Shown piece after piece: positions 1-8,055 of a stretch of 37,730 bases of DNA. Both the position numbers and the translations under genes were made by a program. Below the pieces are notes generated by a model. That model searched no databases and was not told the origin of the DNA. It saw only the letters and a list, made by a program, of their open reading frames with translations. Each line of letters starts with the position of its first letter. Positions within the stretch are counted from its first letter, which is position 1. Origin of the DNA: a bacterium (GTDB taxonomy: Bacteria; Krumholzibacteriota; Krumholzibacteriia; LZORAL124-64-63); contig JAGRNP010000018.1 in NCBI GenBank assembly GCA_020440705.1, forward strand, positions 1-37,730, in the 5' to 3' direction.

Positions 1-203
1 AGCGACTCCCAGCCGGCGGTCGCCGCATCGGGCAGGTCGAGGACCTCTCCCACGTGCCGTGCGCCGGGTCGGAGTCCCTGCGGCGAGCCCGTGGCCAGGA
101 TCACCGCCCAACCGTCGCGCGCAGCCGCCAGGGCCGCAGCGGCGGCGGTGCGTCCGGCGCCGATGACGACGAGGTCGAGCGAAGGGGCGGCGGCGGCGGT
201 CAC
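1..203 (-). CDS. FAD/NAD(P)-binding flavoprotein, N-terminal part (cut by window edge)
   Basis: The reverse strand encodes an open frame that runs off the left edge. Its N-terminus contains a beta-alpha-beta dinucleotide-binding fold: LDLVVIGAGRTAAAAA, a GxGxxA variant of the usual GxGxxG, at about residues 9-24. I place the start at GTG 203 because GGAGGA lies just upstream with good spacing; an in-frame ATG at 227 lacks this. Only about 67 residues are visible, so the family cannot be named. It is divergent from etfBA, and many ETF neighbours are flavin dehydrogenases, but that link is only context. It could equally be any FAD- or NAD-dependent oxidoreductase. Confidence 0.55.
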   Translation of the reverse strand, partial: MTAAAAPSLDLVVIGAGRTAAAAALAAARDGWAVILATGSPQGLRPGARHVGEVLDLPDAATAGWES

Positions 204-304
204 GGTTCCTCCGGGGGGTCGGGACATTGCGAGGCCCCGTCATGATCGCCGCACAAGCGGCCAAATGCCACCGCATTCCCCCACTTTGCCCACCGCGCGC
301 CACA

Positions 305-333
305 TTGACGCTCCGGGGGTCAACTCTTATTAT
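305..333 (+). promoter_or_regulatory. Sigma-70-type promoter for etfBA
   Basis: TTGACG at 305-310 and TATTAT at 328-333 are separated by exactly 17 bp. The pair lies in a short AT-rich patch upstream of etfB. The start of transcription would be near 340, giving a leader of about 48 nt. Confidence 0.7.
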
Positions 334-387
334 GGGACGGACATTTCCGCATTCCCAACCGCGCACAGCCCGTCCAATGGAGGAACC

Positions 388-1167
388 ATGAAGATTGCCG
401 TGTGTGTGAAGCAGGTTCCCGACTCGGAGACCCGGATCAACCTCGCCGCGCCCGCCGCGACGCTGGACGAATCCGGCTTCACCCGGGTCCTGAACCCCTA
501 CGACGCCTTCGCCGTCGAAGAAGCCGTGAAGATCAAGGAAGCCGGCGGCGAGGTCGAAGTGACGGCCATCACCGTGGGCAGCGACGCGGTCAAGGAGACC
601 CTGAAGAAGGACTGCCTGGCCGTCGGCTGCGACAAGGCCGTGATCATCGGCGACGAGGCCCTGCGGGGTGCCGACGAGATGGCCGTCGCCACGGCCATGG
701 CCGCGGTGATCAAGCGCGACGGATTCGACCTGGTGCTGACCGGCATCAAGGCCATCGACGACGACAGCGGCCAGCTCGGCGTGCTGCTGGCCGAGATGCT
801 GGGCATGGCCCATGTCTCGACCATCACCAAGCTCGCCCTGGGTGACGGCACCCTCACCGCCGAACGCGAGATCGAGGGCGGCAAGGAAGTCGTCGAGGCC
901 TCGCTGCCCGCGGTGCTCACCTGCCAGAAGGGCCTGAACGAGCCTCGCCTGCCGAGCCTGCCCAACATCATGAAGGCCGGCATGAAGCCCATGGAGAGCG
1001 TCACCTGTGCCGACCTGGGCATCGAGGTGCCCGCGAGCCTGGTCACGGTCAAGCAGTACGCGCCCCCGGCGCCGCGTGGCGCCTGCAAGTTCATCAGCCC
1101 GGACGACCCCGCCGCCGCGGCCCGCGAACTCGCGCGCCTGCTGCACGAAGAAGCCAAAGTCATCTGA
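388..1167 (+). CDS. etfB: Electron transfer flavoprotein, beta subunit
   Basis: This is a 259-residue protein, the normal length for EtfB. It begins MKIAVCVKQVPDSETRI and contains the NPYDAFAVEEAVKIKE and LTGIKAIDDDSGQLG segments typical of the family. With EtfA it forms a soluble flavoprotein that carries electrons from acyl-CoA and related dehydrogenases to a membrane quinone reductase. The start is ATG 388, preceded by TGGAGGAACC; the frame is open further upstream, but that part is not protein-like. It is followed 20 nt later by etfA, so the two are co-transcribed. The Fe-S membrane protein at 12295-14313 is a plausible electron acceptor. Confidence 0.93.
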   Translation: MKIAVCVKQVPDSETRINLAAPAATLDESGFTRVLNPYDAFAVEEAVKIKEAGGEVEVTAITVGSDAVKETLKKDCLAVGCDKAVIIGDEALRGADEMAVATAMAAVIKRDGFDLVLTGIKAIDDDSGQLGVLLAEMLGMAHVSTITKLALGDGTLTAEREIEGGKEVVEASLPAVLTCQKGLNEPRLPSLPNIMKAGMKPMESVTCADLGIEVPASLVTVKQYAPPAPRGACKFISPDDPAAAARELARLLHEEAKVI

Positions 1168-1187
1168 CCCGAGGGAAGGAGAATAGC

Positions 1188-2159
1188 ATGCCGAACATCG
1201 CAGTCTTCATCGAGCAGCGCGACGGCGCCCTCAAGAAGGTGGCCTGGCAGATGCTCAGCGAGGCCCGCCGCGTAGCCGACGTCGCCGGTGGCGAGGTCTG
1301 GGGCGTGTACCTGGGCCCCAATGCCGACGCGGCCGCCGCCGAGGCCGGCAAGTACGGGGCCGACAAGGTCTTCGCCGCCGCGGACGACGCCTTCACCGTC
1401 TACAACAGCGAACTCTGGGGCACGGCCCTGGCCAGCTTCGTCAAGGCGAAGTCGCCGGACGTCCTGCTGGTCGGCTCGACGGCCATGGGCAAGGACCTCG
1501 GTCCGAAGACCGCCGCCAAGCTGGGCTGCGCGTGCGTCAGCGACGCCGTCGGCCTCAAGCACGACGGCGCGTGGGAAGTGCGCCGTCCGGTCTTCGCCGG
1601 CAAGTGCTTCACCGATGTGACGTGGAGCGGCGCCACCGCCGTGGTGGGCATCCGCCCCAACGCCTTCGTGGTGGCCGAGAAGGGCGGCAGCGCCGCGGTC
1701 GAGACGTTCGACGCCGGCCTCGGCGGCGTGACGCCCAAGGCCACGGTCAAGAGCGTCGAGGCCAGCACCGGCGGCAAGGTCACCCTGACCGAGGCCGAGA
1801 TCGTCGTCTCCGGCGGGCGCGGCATCAAGGGTCCGGAGAACTACCCGCTCATCGAGAAGCTGGCCGACGCCTTCGGTGCCGCCGCCGGCGCCAGCCGCGC
1901 CATCGTCGATGCGGGCTGGGTCGACTACTCCCACCAGGTGGGCCAGACGGGCAAGACCGTCGGACCGAACCTCTATGTCGCGTGCGGCATCAGCGGGGCG
2001 ATCCAGCACCTGGCGGGCATGAGCAGCAGCAAGTGCATCGTCGCGATCAACAAGGACGAGGCGGCCCCGATCTTCAAGGCCGCCGACTACGGCATCGTCG
2101 CCGACCTGTTCGACGTGGTGCCGGTCCTGACCGACGAGGTCGGCAAGATCCGCGGCTAG
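1188..2159 (+). CDS. etfA: Electron transfer flavoprotein, alpha subunit
   Basis: The protein has 323 residues, full length for EtfA. Its N-terminal Rossmann-like domain starts NIAVFIEQRDGALKK. The C-terminal FAD domain carries VSGGRGIKGPENY, GQTGKTVGPNLYVACGISGAIQH and the INKDEAAPIFKAADYG stretch that hold the cofactor. It partners EtfB, encoded 20 nt upstream. GAGGGAAGGAGAA precedes the ATG. No dehydrogenase gene is adjacent in this window, so the upstream electron donor is unknown. A perfect 12-bp hairpin lies about 40 nt downstream. Confidence 0.94.
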   Translation: MPNIAVFIEQRDGALKKVAWQMLSEARRVADVAGGEVWGVYLGPNADAAAAEAGKYGADKVFAAADDAFTVYNSELWGTALASFVKAKSPDVLLVGSTAMGKDLGPKTAAKLGCACVSDAVGLKHDGAWEVRRPVFAGKCFTDVTWSGATAVVGIRPNAFVVAEKGGSAAVETFDAGLGGVTPKATVKSVEASTGGKVTLTEAEIVVSGGRGIKGPENYPLIEKLADAFGAAAGASRAIVDAGWVDYSHQVGQTGKTVGPNLYVACGISGAIQHLAGMSSSKCIVAINKDEAAPIFKAADYGIVADLFDVVPVLTDEVGKIRG

Positions 2160-2198
2160 TCGCCTCCGGATGTGCTATTATTGCTGAAGGTTGACCGC

Positions 2199-2227
2199 GA
2201 ACTGCCCCGGCTTGTCCGGGGCAGTTC
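2199..2227 (+). terminator. Hairpin after etfA
   Basis: GAACTGCCCCGG and CCGGGGCAGTTC form a perfect 12-bp stem with a 5-nt loop (CTTGT). No T-run follows, so it could be a Rho-assisted terminator of etfBA or a structured leader of the next gene. A TGTGCTATTAT extended -10-like sequence lies just upstream at 2171-2181, which would favour the leader reading. Confidence 0.5.
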
Positions 2228-2269
2228 CTGCTCCCGAGAACCCCGCGTCCCGCCGTGCGGAGAGCGTCC

Positions 2270-2812
2270 ATGCCCCGATCCTCCCAACGCATCCTCCAGG
2301 CGACCTGGAACTGGCGCGATCCCGCCGCGGACGGCGCCGGACGCCCCGCGCTCGGGCGGGCGGCGCTGATCCAGGCCACGGTCATGCTGGCCGTGGCCGC
2401 CCTGCTGCGCTTCGCCCTGGGCCACGCCGTGGCCGCGAGCGTCGTCGCCGTCCTGGCCGGCGTGGTGGCCGGGCTGGGCCTGGCCCTGCCGGGAGTCTAC
2501 CGGCACGTGCACCGCTTCGGCCAATCCCTCGGCCGCGGCGTGGGCGCCCTGCTGGCCTGGTTGCTCCTCGTGCCGTTCTTCTACCTTTTCGTGACCCCGG
2601 TGGCGGCGTGGCTGCGCTGGCGCGGCCACGACCCGCTGCACCGGCGCCGCCGCGATCCCGGCCTGACCTACTGGATTCCCCGCGGGCCCCAGCGGCCCGA
2701 TGAGAACATCGCGCGCCAGTTCCTGCGCGAGGATCGCGGCGCCCGGGCCGTCGCGCGCCCCGTAGGCAGCCGACCGGAACGCGGCGACGCCGGCGGGGAG
2801 AATCGCCCATGA
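2270..2812 (+). CDS. SxtJ-family membrane protein
   Basis: The product has 180 residues. Two or three hydrophobic segments lie in its middle (about residues 27-65 and 78-105). The C-terminal block GHDPLHRRRRDP..TYWIPR matches the conserved KDPLxRRxDP..SYWxxR end of SxtJ-type proteins. These proteins are regularly encoded next to carbamoyltransferases; their biochemical role is not established. I chose ATG 2270 because GGAGAG lies 5-6 nt upstream; an in-frame GTG at 2255 is an alternative. The stop overlaps the start of the carbamoyltransferase (ATGA), which points to translational coupling. The protein probably sits in the inner membrane. Confidence 0.75.
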   Translation: MPRSSQRILQATWNWRDPAADGAGRPALGRAALIQATVMLAVAALLRFALGHAVAASVVAVLAGVVAGLGLALPGVYRHVHRFGQSLGRGVGALLAWLLLVPFFYLFVTPVAAWLRWRGHDPLHRRRRDPGLTYWIPRGPQRPDENIARQFLREDRGARAVARPVGSRPERGDAGGENRP

Positions 2813-4644
2813 ACATTCTCGGCATCAGCGCCTTCTATCACGACTCGGCCGCCTGCCTGGTGCAGGACGGGCACATCGTGGCCGCCGCCCAGGAGGAGCG
2901 ATTCACGCGCCGCAAGCACGACGCCGGTTTTCCCCACCACGCGGTGCGCTACTGCCTGGCCGAGGGGGGCGTCGACCGTGACCAGGTCGACGTCGTCGTG
3001 TTCTACGACAAGCCCCTGACCAAGTTCGGCCGCCTGGCCAAGACCTGGTTCGCCACCGCGCCCCACGGCCTGCGGCCCTTCCTCATGGCCCTGCCGGTCT
3101 GGCTGCGGGAGAAGCTCTGGATCCCGGCGGACATCGAAGCCGCCCTGGCCGCGGCGGGCGCCGGCCGGCCCGGGGCCATGTATTTCTGCGAGCACCACCA
3201 GTCGCACGCGGCCAGCGCCTTCTTTCCGAGCCCCTACCGCTCGGCCGCCGTGCTGACCATGGACGGCGTCGGCGAGTGGGCCACGACGAGCATCTGCCAC
3301 GGCCGCGACAACCGTCTGGACGTGCTCGAAGAGCTCCATTTCCCCCACTCCCTGGGCCTGCTCTACTCGGCCTTCACCTACTTCACCGGCTTCCGCGTGA
3401 ACTCGGGCGAGTACAAGCTCATGGGCCTCGCGCCCTACGGCGAACCGGTGTATGCCGACACGATCCGCGAGCACCTCGTCGACCTGCGGGCCGACGGTTC
3501 CTTCGCCCTGAACATGGACTACTTCGGCTTCCACGACGACCTGCGCATGACCAACGACCGCTTCGCCGCCCTGTTCGGCGGTCCGGCCCGCGAGCCCGAG
3601 ACGGCCATGACCCGCCGCGAGATGGATCTGGCCCGTTCGGTGCAGGAGGTGACCGAGGAGATCGTGCTGCGCCAGGTGGCCCACGCCCATGCCGTCACCG
3701 GGGAGCGCAACCTCTGCCTGGCCGGCGGCGTGGCCCTGAACTGCGTGGCCAACGGCCGCATCATCCGCGAGGGCCCCTTCGAGAACGTGTGGATCCAGCC
3801 GGCCGCCGGCGATGCGGGCGGCGCCCTCGGCGCGGCCCTGCACGTGTGGCACCAGGTGCAGGACAACCCGCGTGCGCCGGACGGCGGACGCGACACCATG
3901 CGCGGCGCCTACCTCGGCCCGGAGTTCCCGGACGACGAGATCGCCGCCTGGCTCGACGCCCGCGGCTACCCCTACGAGACGTTGGACGACCAGGATCTGC
4001 CCGGGCGGGTCGCCGGGCTCATCGACGCGCAGAACGTCGTCGGCCTCTTCCAGGGCCGCATGGAGTTCGGACCGCGCGCCCTGGGCAACCGTTCCATCGT
4101 CGGCGATGCGCGCTCGCCGCGGATGCAGTCGGTGCTGAACCTCAAGATCAAGTACCGCGAGAGCTTCCGGCCCTTCGCGCCGTCCTGCCTCGAGGAGCGG
4201 ATCGGCGAGTACTTCGACATCGACCGCCCTTCGCCGTACATGCTCCTGGTCGCCCAGGTGCGACCCGAGCGTTGCCTGGAGACGTCGCGGGAGCATGCCG
4301 ACGACGACCTCTACGCGTGGGTCAACGAACCGCGCTCCGACGTGCCCGCCATCACGCACGTGGACTACTCGGCGCGCATCCAGTCGGTCGACCGCACGAC
4401 CAATCCGCGCTACCACGCGATCATCGACGCCTTCCGCGAACGGACGGGCTACGGCATCATCATCAACACCAGCTTCAACGTGCGGGGCGAGCCCATCGTG
4501 GGCACGCCCGAGGACGCCTACCGCTGCTTCATGCGCACCGAGATGGACTGGCTCGTCCTGGGCACCCATCTGCTCGCCAAGACCGCCCAGCCCCGCCTCG
4601 CCGAGAAGGCCGAGGCCTGGCAGGAGGAATTCCCCCTCGACTGA
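2809..4644 (+). CDS. NodU/CmcH/TobZ-type O-carbamoyltransferase
   Basis: This 611-residue protein is full length for the family that transfers a carbamoyl group from carbamoyl phosphate via carbamoyl-adenylate. The N-terminal Kae1-like ATPase domain carries ISAFYHDSAACLV, EERFTRRKHDAGFP, HHQSHAASAFFPS, LTMDGVGEW and EYKLMGLAPYGE. Next come LAGGVALNCVANGRI and AGDAGGALGAAL. The C-terminal domain has MEFGPRALGNRSI and INTSFNVRGEPIV. The acceptor cannot be read from sequence; sugars, nodulation factors and antibiotics are all known for the family. It lies between an SxtJ-like and a DUF5989 gene, a recurring trio, so a cell-envelope or glycan substrate is a reasonable inference. Confidence 0.92.
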   Translation: MNILGISAFYHDSAACLVQDGHIVAAAQEERFTRRKHDAGFPHHAVRYCLAEGGVDRDQVDVVVFYDKPLTKFGRLAKTWFATAPHGLRPFLMALPVWLREKLWIPADIEAALAAAGAGRPGAMYFCEHHQSHAASAFFPSPYRSAAVLTMDGVGEWATTSICHGRDNRLDVLEELHFPHSLGLLYSAFTYFTGFRVNSGEYKLMGLAPYGEPVYADTIREHLVDLRADGSFALNMDYFGFHDDLRMTNDRFAALFGGPAREPETAMTRREMDLARSVQEVTEEIVLRQVAHAHAVTGERNLCLAGGVALNCVANGRIIREGPFENVWIQPAAGDAGGALGAALHVWHQVQDNPRAPDGGRDTMRGAYLGPEFPDDEIAAWLDARGYPYETLDDQDLPGRVAGLIDAQNVVGLFQGRMEFGPRALGNRSIVGDARSPRMQSVLNLKIKYRESFRPFAPSCLEERIGEYFDIDRPSPYMLLVAQVRPERCLETSREHADDDLYAWVNEPRSDVPAITHVDYSARIQSVDRTTNPRYHAIIDAFRERTGYGIIINTSFNVRGEPIVGTPEDAYRCFMRTEMDWLVLGTHLLAKTAQPRLAEKAEAWQEEFPLD

Positions 4645-4665
4645 GGGGCGGAAAGGGAATCGGAC

Positions 4666-4830
4666 ATGAACCGGCTCAGCTACATCGGACGCTTCTTCGG
4701 CGAGCTCTTCGCCTTCGCCCGGCAGAACAAGGCCTGGTGGATCGTGCCGATGGTCATCGTGTTGCTCGTTCTCGGGTCGCTGATCTTCACGGGGCAGGCC
4801 GTCGCGCCGTTCATCTACACCCTGTTCTAG
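4666..4830 (+). CDS. DUF5989 small membrane protein
   Basis: This is a 54-residue protein. An amphipathic N-terminus (RFFGELFAFARQNKAWW) is followed by one transmembrane helix (IVPMVIVLLVLGSLIF), and the protein ends APFIYTLF. That ending and the ELxxFxRxxKxWW pattern are hallmarks of DUF5989, whose members occur beside carbamoyltransferases and SxtJ-like proteins. The start is ATG 4666 with GGAAAGGGAA seven nt upstream, 21 nt after the transferase stop. Function is unknown; it may anchor or assist the transferase at the membrane. Confidence 0.8.
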   Translation: MNRLSYIGRFFGELFAFARQNKAWWIVPMVIVLLVLGSLIFTGQAVAPFIYTLF

Positions 4831-4858
4831 TCACCGCCCCGCCGCATCGGAAACGCGA

Positions 4859-4885
4859 AGGGGAGAGGCCGCCGGCCTCTCCCCT
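4859..4885. terminator. Bidirectional terminator hairpin between convergent genes
   Basis: GGGGAGAGGCC and GGCCTCTCCCC form an 11-bp stem (12 with the flanking A-T pair) and a 3-nt loop. It lies midway between the end of the DUF5989 gene and the end of the minus-strand gene at 4910. Poly-T is weak on both strands. Confidence 0.6.
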
Positions 4886-4909
4886 CGTCGTTGCAGTCCG
4901 GCCCGCATC

Positions 4910-5515
4910 CTAGAGCGCGCCGAGCAGGTCTTCCTTGAGCCCCTTGTCCGCCGGCTTGCTGCCGAACCACACGGTCCAGAGGGCCCGCGTGAAGGCGAAG
5001 TTGGCGATGACGCCCTTGTCCTCGCCATTCAGGTTCGTCGTCAGGCCGGTGCCGGGCAGGTAGGTGAAGATGATGACGTCACCCTCCTGGGCGTCGCGGG
5101 TGAAGTAGCCCTGGAAGGTCTCCATGTCGGCGTCGAAGGCGCTGGTGTCGTCGTAGTTCTTCTCGATCACGCCGACGAGGGCGTCGATGAGCTTCTCGCG
5201 GCTGAAGCTCCGGCGCAGGTCCATGCGGATCTGCTTGGGCGCGTCCAGATCGACCAGCTCGGTGCCCGCGTTGGCACCCAGGCTGGCCGCGTCGCTCACG
5301 TACGACACGATGGTGTAGACGTCCACCTTCAGGAAGGTCTTCTCACGGAGGCCCACGCCGGTCGCCTTGAGCCCGTAGCTGGTGTCGCCGGCGGTCAGGG
5401 TGATCGTGTCGGGGTACTCGGTCTCGGTGTCGGGTTCGACGATGGCGAGCGCAGCGGGCGCCACGACGAGCAGAACCAGGGCGACGAGCCCGAACCTTCC
5501 GAACAATCTGGCCAT
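4910..5515 (-). CDS. Exported chalcone-isomerase-like protein
   Basis: The protein has 201 residues with a clear signal peptide (RFGLVALVLLVVAPAALA). The mature part reads YPDTITLTAGDTSYGLKATGVGLREKTFLKVDVYTI and later DLRRSFSREKLIDAL. This matches the bacterial periplasmic chalcone-isomerase-like family, whose members keep the fold but usually not the plant reaction. The end segment RALWTVWFGSKPADKGLKEDLL is also typical. The start is ATG 5515 with AGGAGAG seven nt upstream. It probably acts in the periplasm; its ligand is unknown. Confidence 0.75.
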   Translation of the reverse strand: MARLFGRFGLVALVLLVVAPAALAIVEPDTETEYPDTITLTAGDTSYGLKATGVGLREKTFLKVDVYTIVSYVSDAASLGANAGTELVDLDAPKQIRMDLRRSFSREKLIDALVGVIEKNYDDTSAFDADMETFQGYFTRDAQEGDVIIFTYLPGTGLTTNLNGEDKGVIANFAFTRALWTVWFGSKPADKGLKEDLLGAL

Positions 5516-5602
5516 GTTGGACTCTCCTGCGTTGGGGTTGACGGCAATCGGGCTCCGCGGAGCCGCACCGGCGAGACTACCCTGCCGCGCGTTCCGGGAC
5601 AA

Positions 5603-5642
5603 GGAAAAGCCGGCGCCCGCCCCCATGGGGTCCGGGCGCCGG
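5603..5642 (-). terminator. Rho-independent terminator of the lipoprotein gene
   Basis: Read on the minus strand, CCGGCGCCCG and CGGGCGCCGG form a 10-bp stem. Its loop holds a further CCCCATGGGG palindrome, and TTTTCCTT follows. It lies 28 nt beyond the stop of the gene at 5670-7571. Confidence 0.75.
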
Positions 5643-5669
5643 AATTCCCGCCGGTGCGGCCGGATCGCG

Positions 5670-7571
5670 TCAGCGATCCAGCTTGCCGTCCCGGCCGGTG
5701 GGCGGATGGATCTGCAGGTTCCCGTTGTCGATGTACCCGAAGACCTCGTACATGACGGCCGACGCATCGGTCGGGCCGGCATGGATCCGGATCCGGTAGA
5801 AATCCGGGCAGTCGCAGTCGGCGAGCTCGGTGCCCCCGTTGCGGCCGAAGCCCAGGGGATCGCAGCCGCCGGGGTTGTCGTGGCCGCCCGGCTCACCCAG
5901 GTCGTCCACGTTCACCTCGAACCAGTGCAGGCTCGAGCCCACGGTCACGTTGTCGGCGATCGACGCCGGCGAGCCCTTCATGTTCTTGAAAGTGCCCACG
6001 CCCGCGAAGTCGATCTGCTTGGCCGGGGCCGGACGCGCCTGCACGCACCAGCCCGGATCCATGCATTCGATCCAGTCGATCTCGGTGCCTGCCGGGGCGC
6101 TCGGCGTGCCCGCATGGAAGACGAAGGAACCGGCCGGGCCATCCTTCTGGTGGTGGGTCCAGTTGCCCCAGGGCTGCGGTTGCGACGCCAGCGGCGCGCC
6201 GGCCTGGCCGCCGAAGGTGTAGCTGTTGCCCTCGAAGGTGCTGTTGCCACCGCCGGTCATCCGGCAGCCGTCGCTTCCGGATTCGGGCTGGTAGATGCCC
6301 GCGTCCCACGACAGGTCGGTCTCACCCGGCGTCAGGACCGTGCAGACCGTTTCGCCGGTCGCGGTGTCGGCATCGCTGTCGGCCTCCGCATCCGGTCCCT
6401 GGTCCCGCAGGGTGAACTCGAAACCGTCGGGGCGCACGAAGCGGACGTTGTAGCTGCCCGGAGCGAGGTTGCCGAACAGGTAGTAGCCGTCGGCGTCGGT
6501 CGTGGTCTCGGCCAGGACCTGGCCGGCGCAGTCCAGCAGCTGGACCGTCACGCCGGGCACGCCGGGCTCATCCTGGTCCTGGATCCCGTTCATGTCGTTG
6601 TCCAGCCAGACCCGGTCGCCGAGGGCGGCCGGCTCGGGCGGCGTCCTGGGCACGGACAGGCCGCTGGCCAGCCAGCCGAGGCTGGCGCCGAGGGGCTCGT
6701 AGCTCTCGGTCGAGAACAGTTCCACGGTCAGGGAGGTGTCGCCGGCCGGGACGTTCACGTCCAGCAGGATCGAATCCCAGTTGGGCAGGTCGACGGCGCC
6801 GAGGACGTCGGTGAAGACCTGGTCGCCCTCGCTCGTCGTGACCTTGACCTCGTTGGGACGGCCGTCGCCGACGCTGCCGGCGATGACGAGCAGCTGGGCG
6901 GTGCGGGCCGTCGGCTCGGCGCCGAAGGTGAACGTCTGCGGCACGGTGCCGTCCAGGGTCGGGGCGAACTGGAAGAAGGCCAGATCCAGACCATCGACCA
7001 GACCGAGATCGGCGGTGGCGCCGTCGTCGTAGATCACGACGATGCTCACGCCGTTGTTCTCGTCGACGGTGCCGCCGGTCGTGTCGAAGTCGAAATCGGT
7101 CACCGCGACGGTGTTCGCACCGGGCTCGATCAGCCCGAGCTCGGTGATGTCCGCCCGGTAGGCGCTGAAATGGTAGTCGGCCGTGTCGGTGGAGTAGAAC
7201 AGGGTCGGACCGCCGATGAGGTCGCCGGCCACGGCGTTGCCGTCGAGCGTGATGTTGTCGTCACCGGGCGCGCCGGTGGTGCCGCCGGCCCAGTAGGCGA
7301 GAACCTGGTTGATGGTCGCCCCCATCGGGACCATGATCTCCAGGCTGCCGCTGTCGGTGTCGACCATGCCGACTCCGCCTTCGGCGAAGCCGCTGCCGTC
7401 GGCGATCGCGATGGACGGGGTCCCGAGGGTCTCCGTTCCGTTCTTGTCCAGGTTCAGGTGATAGACGAGGGCGTCGTCGGCCTGCGGCGCGACCGAAGGC
7501 TCCTGGCGGGAGCAGCCGGTGGCGATGGCCGCGATGGCCAATCCCATCGTCAGGATTCTCATCAGTTTCAT
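5670..7571 (-). CDS. Large surface lipoprotein with SdrD-B-like domain
   Basis: The protein has 633 residues. The N-terminus MKLMRILTMGLAIAAIATGC is a lipoprotein signal with cysteine at about residue 20. Residues ~35-310 form a beta-rich, Gly/Asp-rich region resembling DUF3344-type surface domains. Residues ~315-425 hold an SdrD B-like domain: LGDRVWLDNDMNGIQDQDEPG, then TTTDADGYYLFGNLAPGSYNV. The rest, starting CRMTGGGNSTF, resembles the C-terminal 'post-COAP-1' type module and contains several cysteines (ADCDCPDF). The start is ATG 7571 with GGGGAGGAAAAT before it. It probably sits on the outer membrane surface; the function is not known. A terminator with a T-run follows. Confidence 0.75.
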   Translation of the reverse strand: MKLMRILTMGLAIAAIATGCSRQEPSVAPQADDALVYHLNLDKNGTETLGTPSIAIADGSGFAEGGVGMVDTDSGSLEIMVPMGATINQVLAYWAGGTTGAPGDDNITLDGNAVAGDLIGGPTLFYSTDTADYHFSAYRADITELGLIEPGANTVAVTDFDFDTTGGTVDENNGVSIVVIYDDGATADLGLVDGLDLAFFQFAPTLDGTVPQTFTFGAEPTARTAQLLVIAGSVGDGRPNEVKVTTSEGDQVFTDVLGAVDLPNWDSILLDVNVPAGDTSLTVELFSTESYEPLGASLGWLASGLSVPRTPPEPAALGDRVWLDNDMNGIQDQDEPGVPGVTVQLLDCAGQVLAETTTDADGYYLFGNLAPGSYNVRFVRPDGFEFTLRDQGPDAEADSDADTATGETVCTVLTPGETDLSWDAGIYQPESGSDGCRMTGGGNSTFEGNSYTFGGQAGAPLASQPQPWGNWTHHQKDGPAGSFVFHAGTPSAPAGTEIDWIECMDPGWCVQARPAPAKQIDFAGVGTFKNMKGSPASIADNVTVGSSLHWFEVNVDDLGEPGGHDNPGGCDPLGFGRNGGTELADCDCPDFYRIRIHAGPTDASAVMYEVFGYIDNGNLQIHPPTGRDGKLDR

Positions 7572-8055
7572 ATTTTCCTCCCCAGGCGAGCGCGAGGCGG
7601 TGTGGGTCTATGGGTCACATTATCGTGATGATTCGCGTCACATTGTTGGACCTGTGCCGAATCCCTACCAAAAGTGTCCCATATTTGTGGCGTTTTTGTC
7701 AACGCTATTCCACAATACATCAATAATAGACCTGAAAATGGGCTCCACCTGATGGACCGGGGTGCGCGATTCAGCCCGATCCCGACGCCAGAGGCCACGC
7801 CGGGCGGCGTGGCGAGTCCCGGCGCACCCTCCCCATCGCGAATCCGAAGCGGCGGGAGCCGGTGCGGGCCGCCCAGTTCCCGTCCGCAGCCGGGCCACCG
7901 GCGGTCGATTGGCGCTTCCCTCCGGTCCGCAGCCGCTCCACGCGTGCTGCAACTCGCTGTCAAGCGGCGAGTTAAACGACCCGAAACCCTCGCTACGAAC
8001 GGCACGCATCCTGCTTTCGCCCGGTGAACCCGTGACTCCGGACCGTAGGAGAGCC
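7572..8055. other. AT-rich divergent intergenic region without a gene
   Basis: This 484-bp gap separates the minus-strand lipoprotein gene from the plus-strand glycosyltransferase. Positions ~7615-7745 are strikingly AT-rich compared with the rest of the window. On the minus strand a GATAAT -10-like sequence lies at 7619-7624, about 45 nt before the lipoprotein start, with no good -35. A TTGACA lies at 7697-7702 (minus) without a matching -10. A repeated 35-nt motif lies at 7943-7977. I see no convincing coding sequence. Confidence 0.5.
7943..7977 (+). repeat. Intergenic element, copy A of two
   Basis: CGTGCTGCAA, four variable bases, CTGTCA and a GTTAAA end at 24 of 35 positions match the copy at 27294-27328. 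This copy also contains a 7-bp inverted repeat, AACTCGC/GCGAGTT. Both copies lie outside genes. It may be a binding site or promoter element. Confidence 0.35.

Noticed and set aside
5382-7628. A long plus-strand open frame opposite the SdrD-B lipoprotein
   Set aside because: The minus-strand protein has a lipoprotein signal, domains, ribosome site and terminator. The plus-strand product has no recognisable domain.
7943-7977. A sigma-54 promoter (TTGACAG-N4-TTGCA on the minus strand)
   Set aside because: The essential GG at -24 is missing and the second copy does not restore it.
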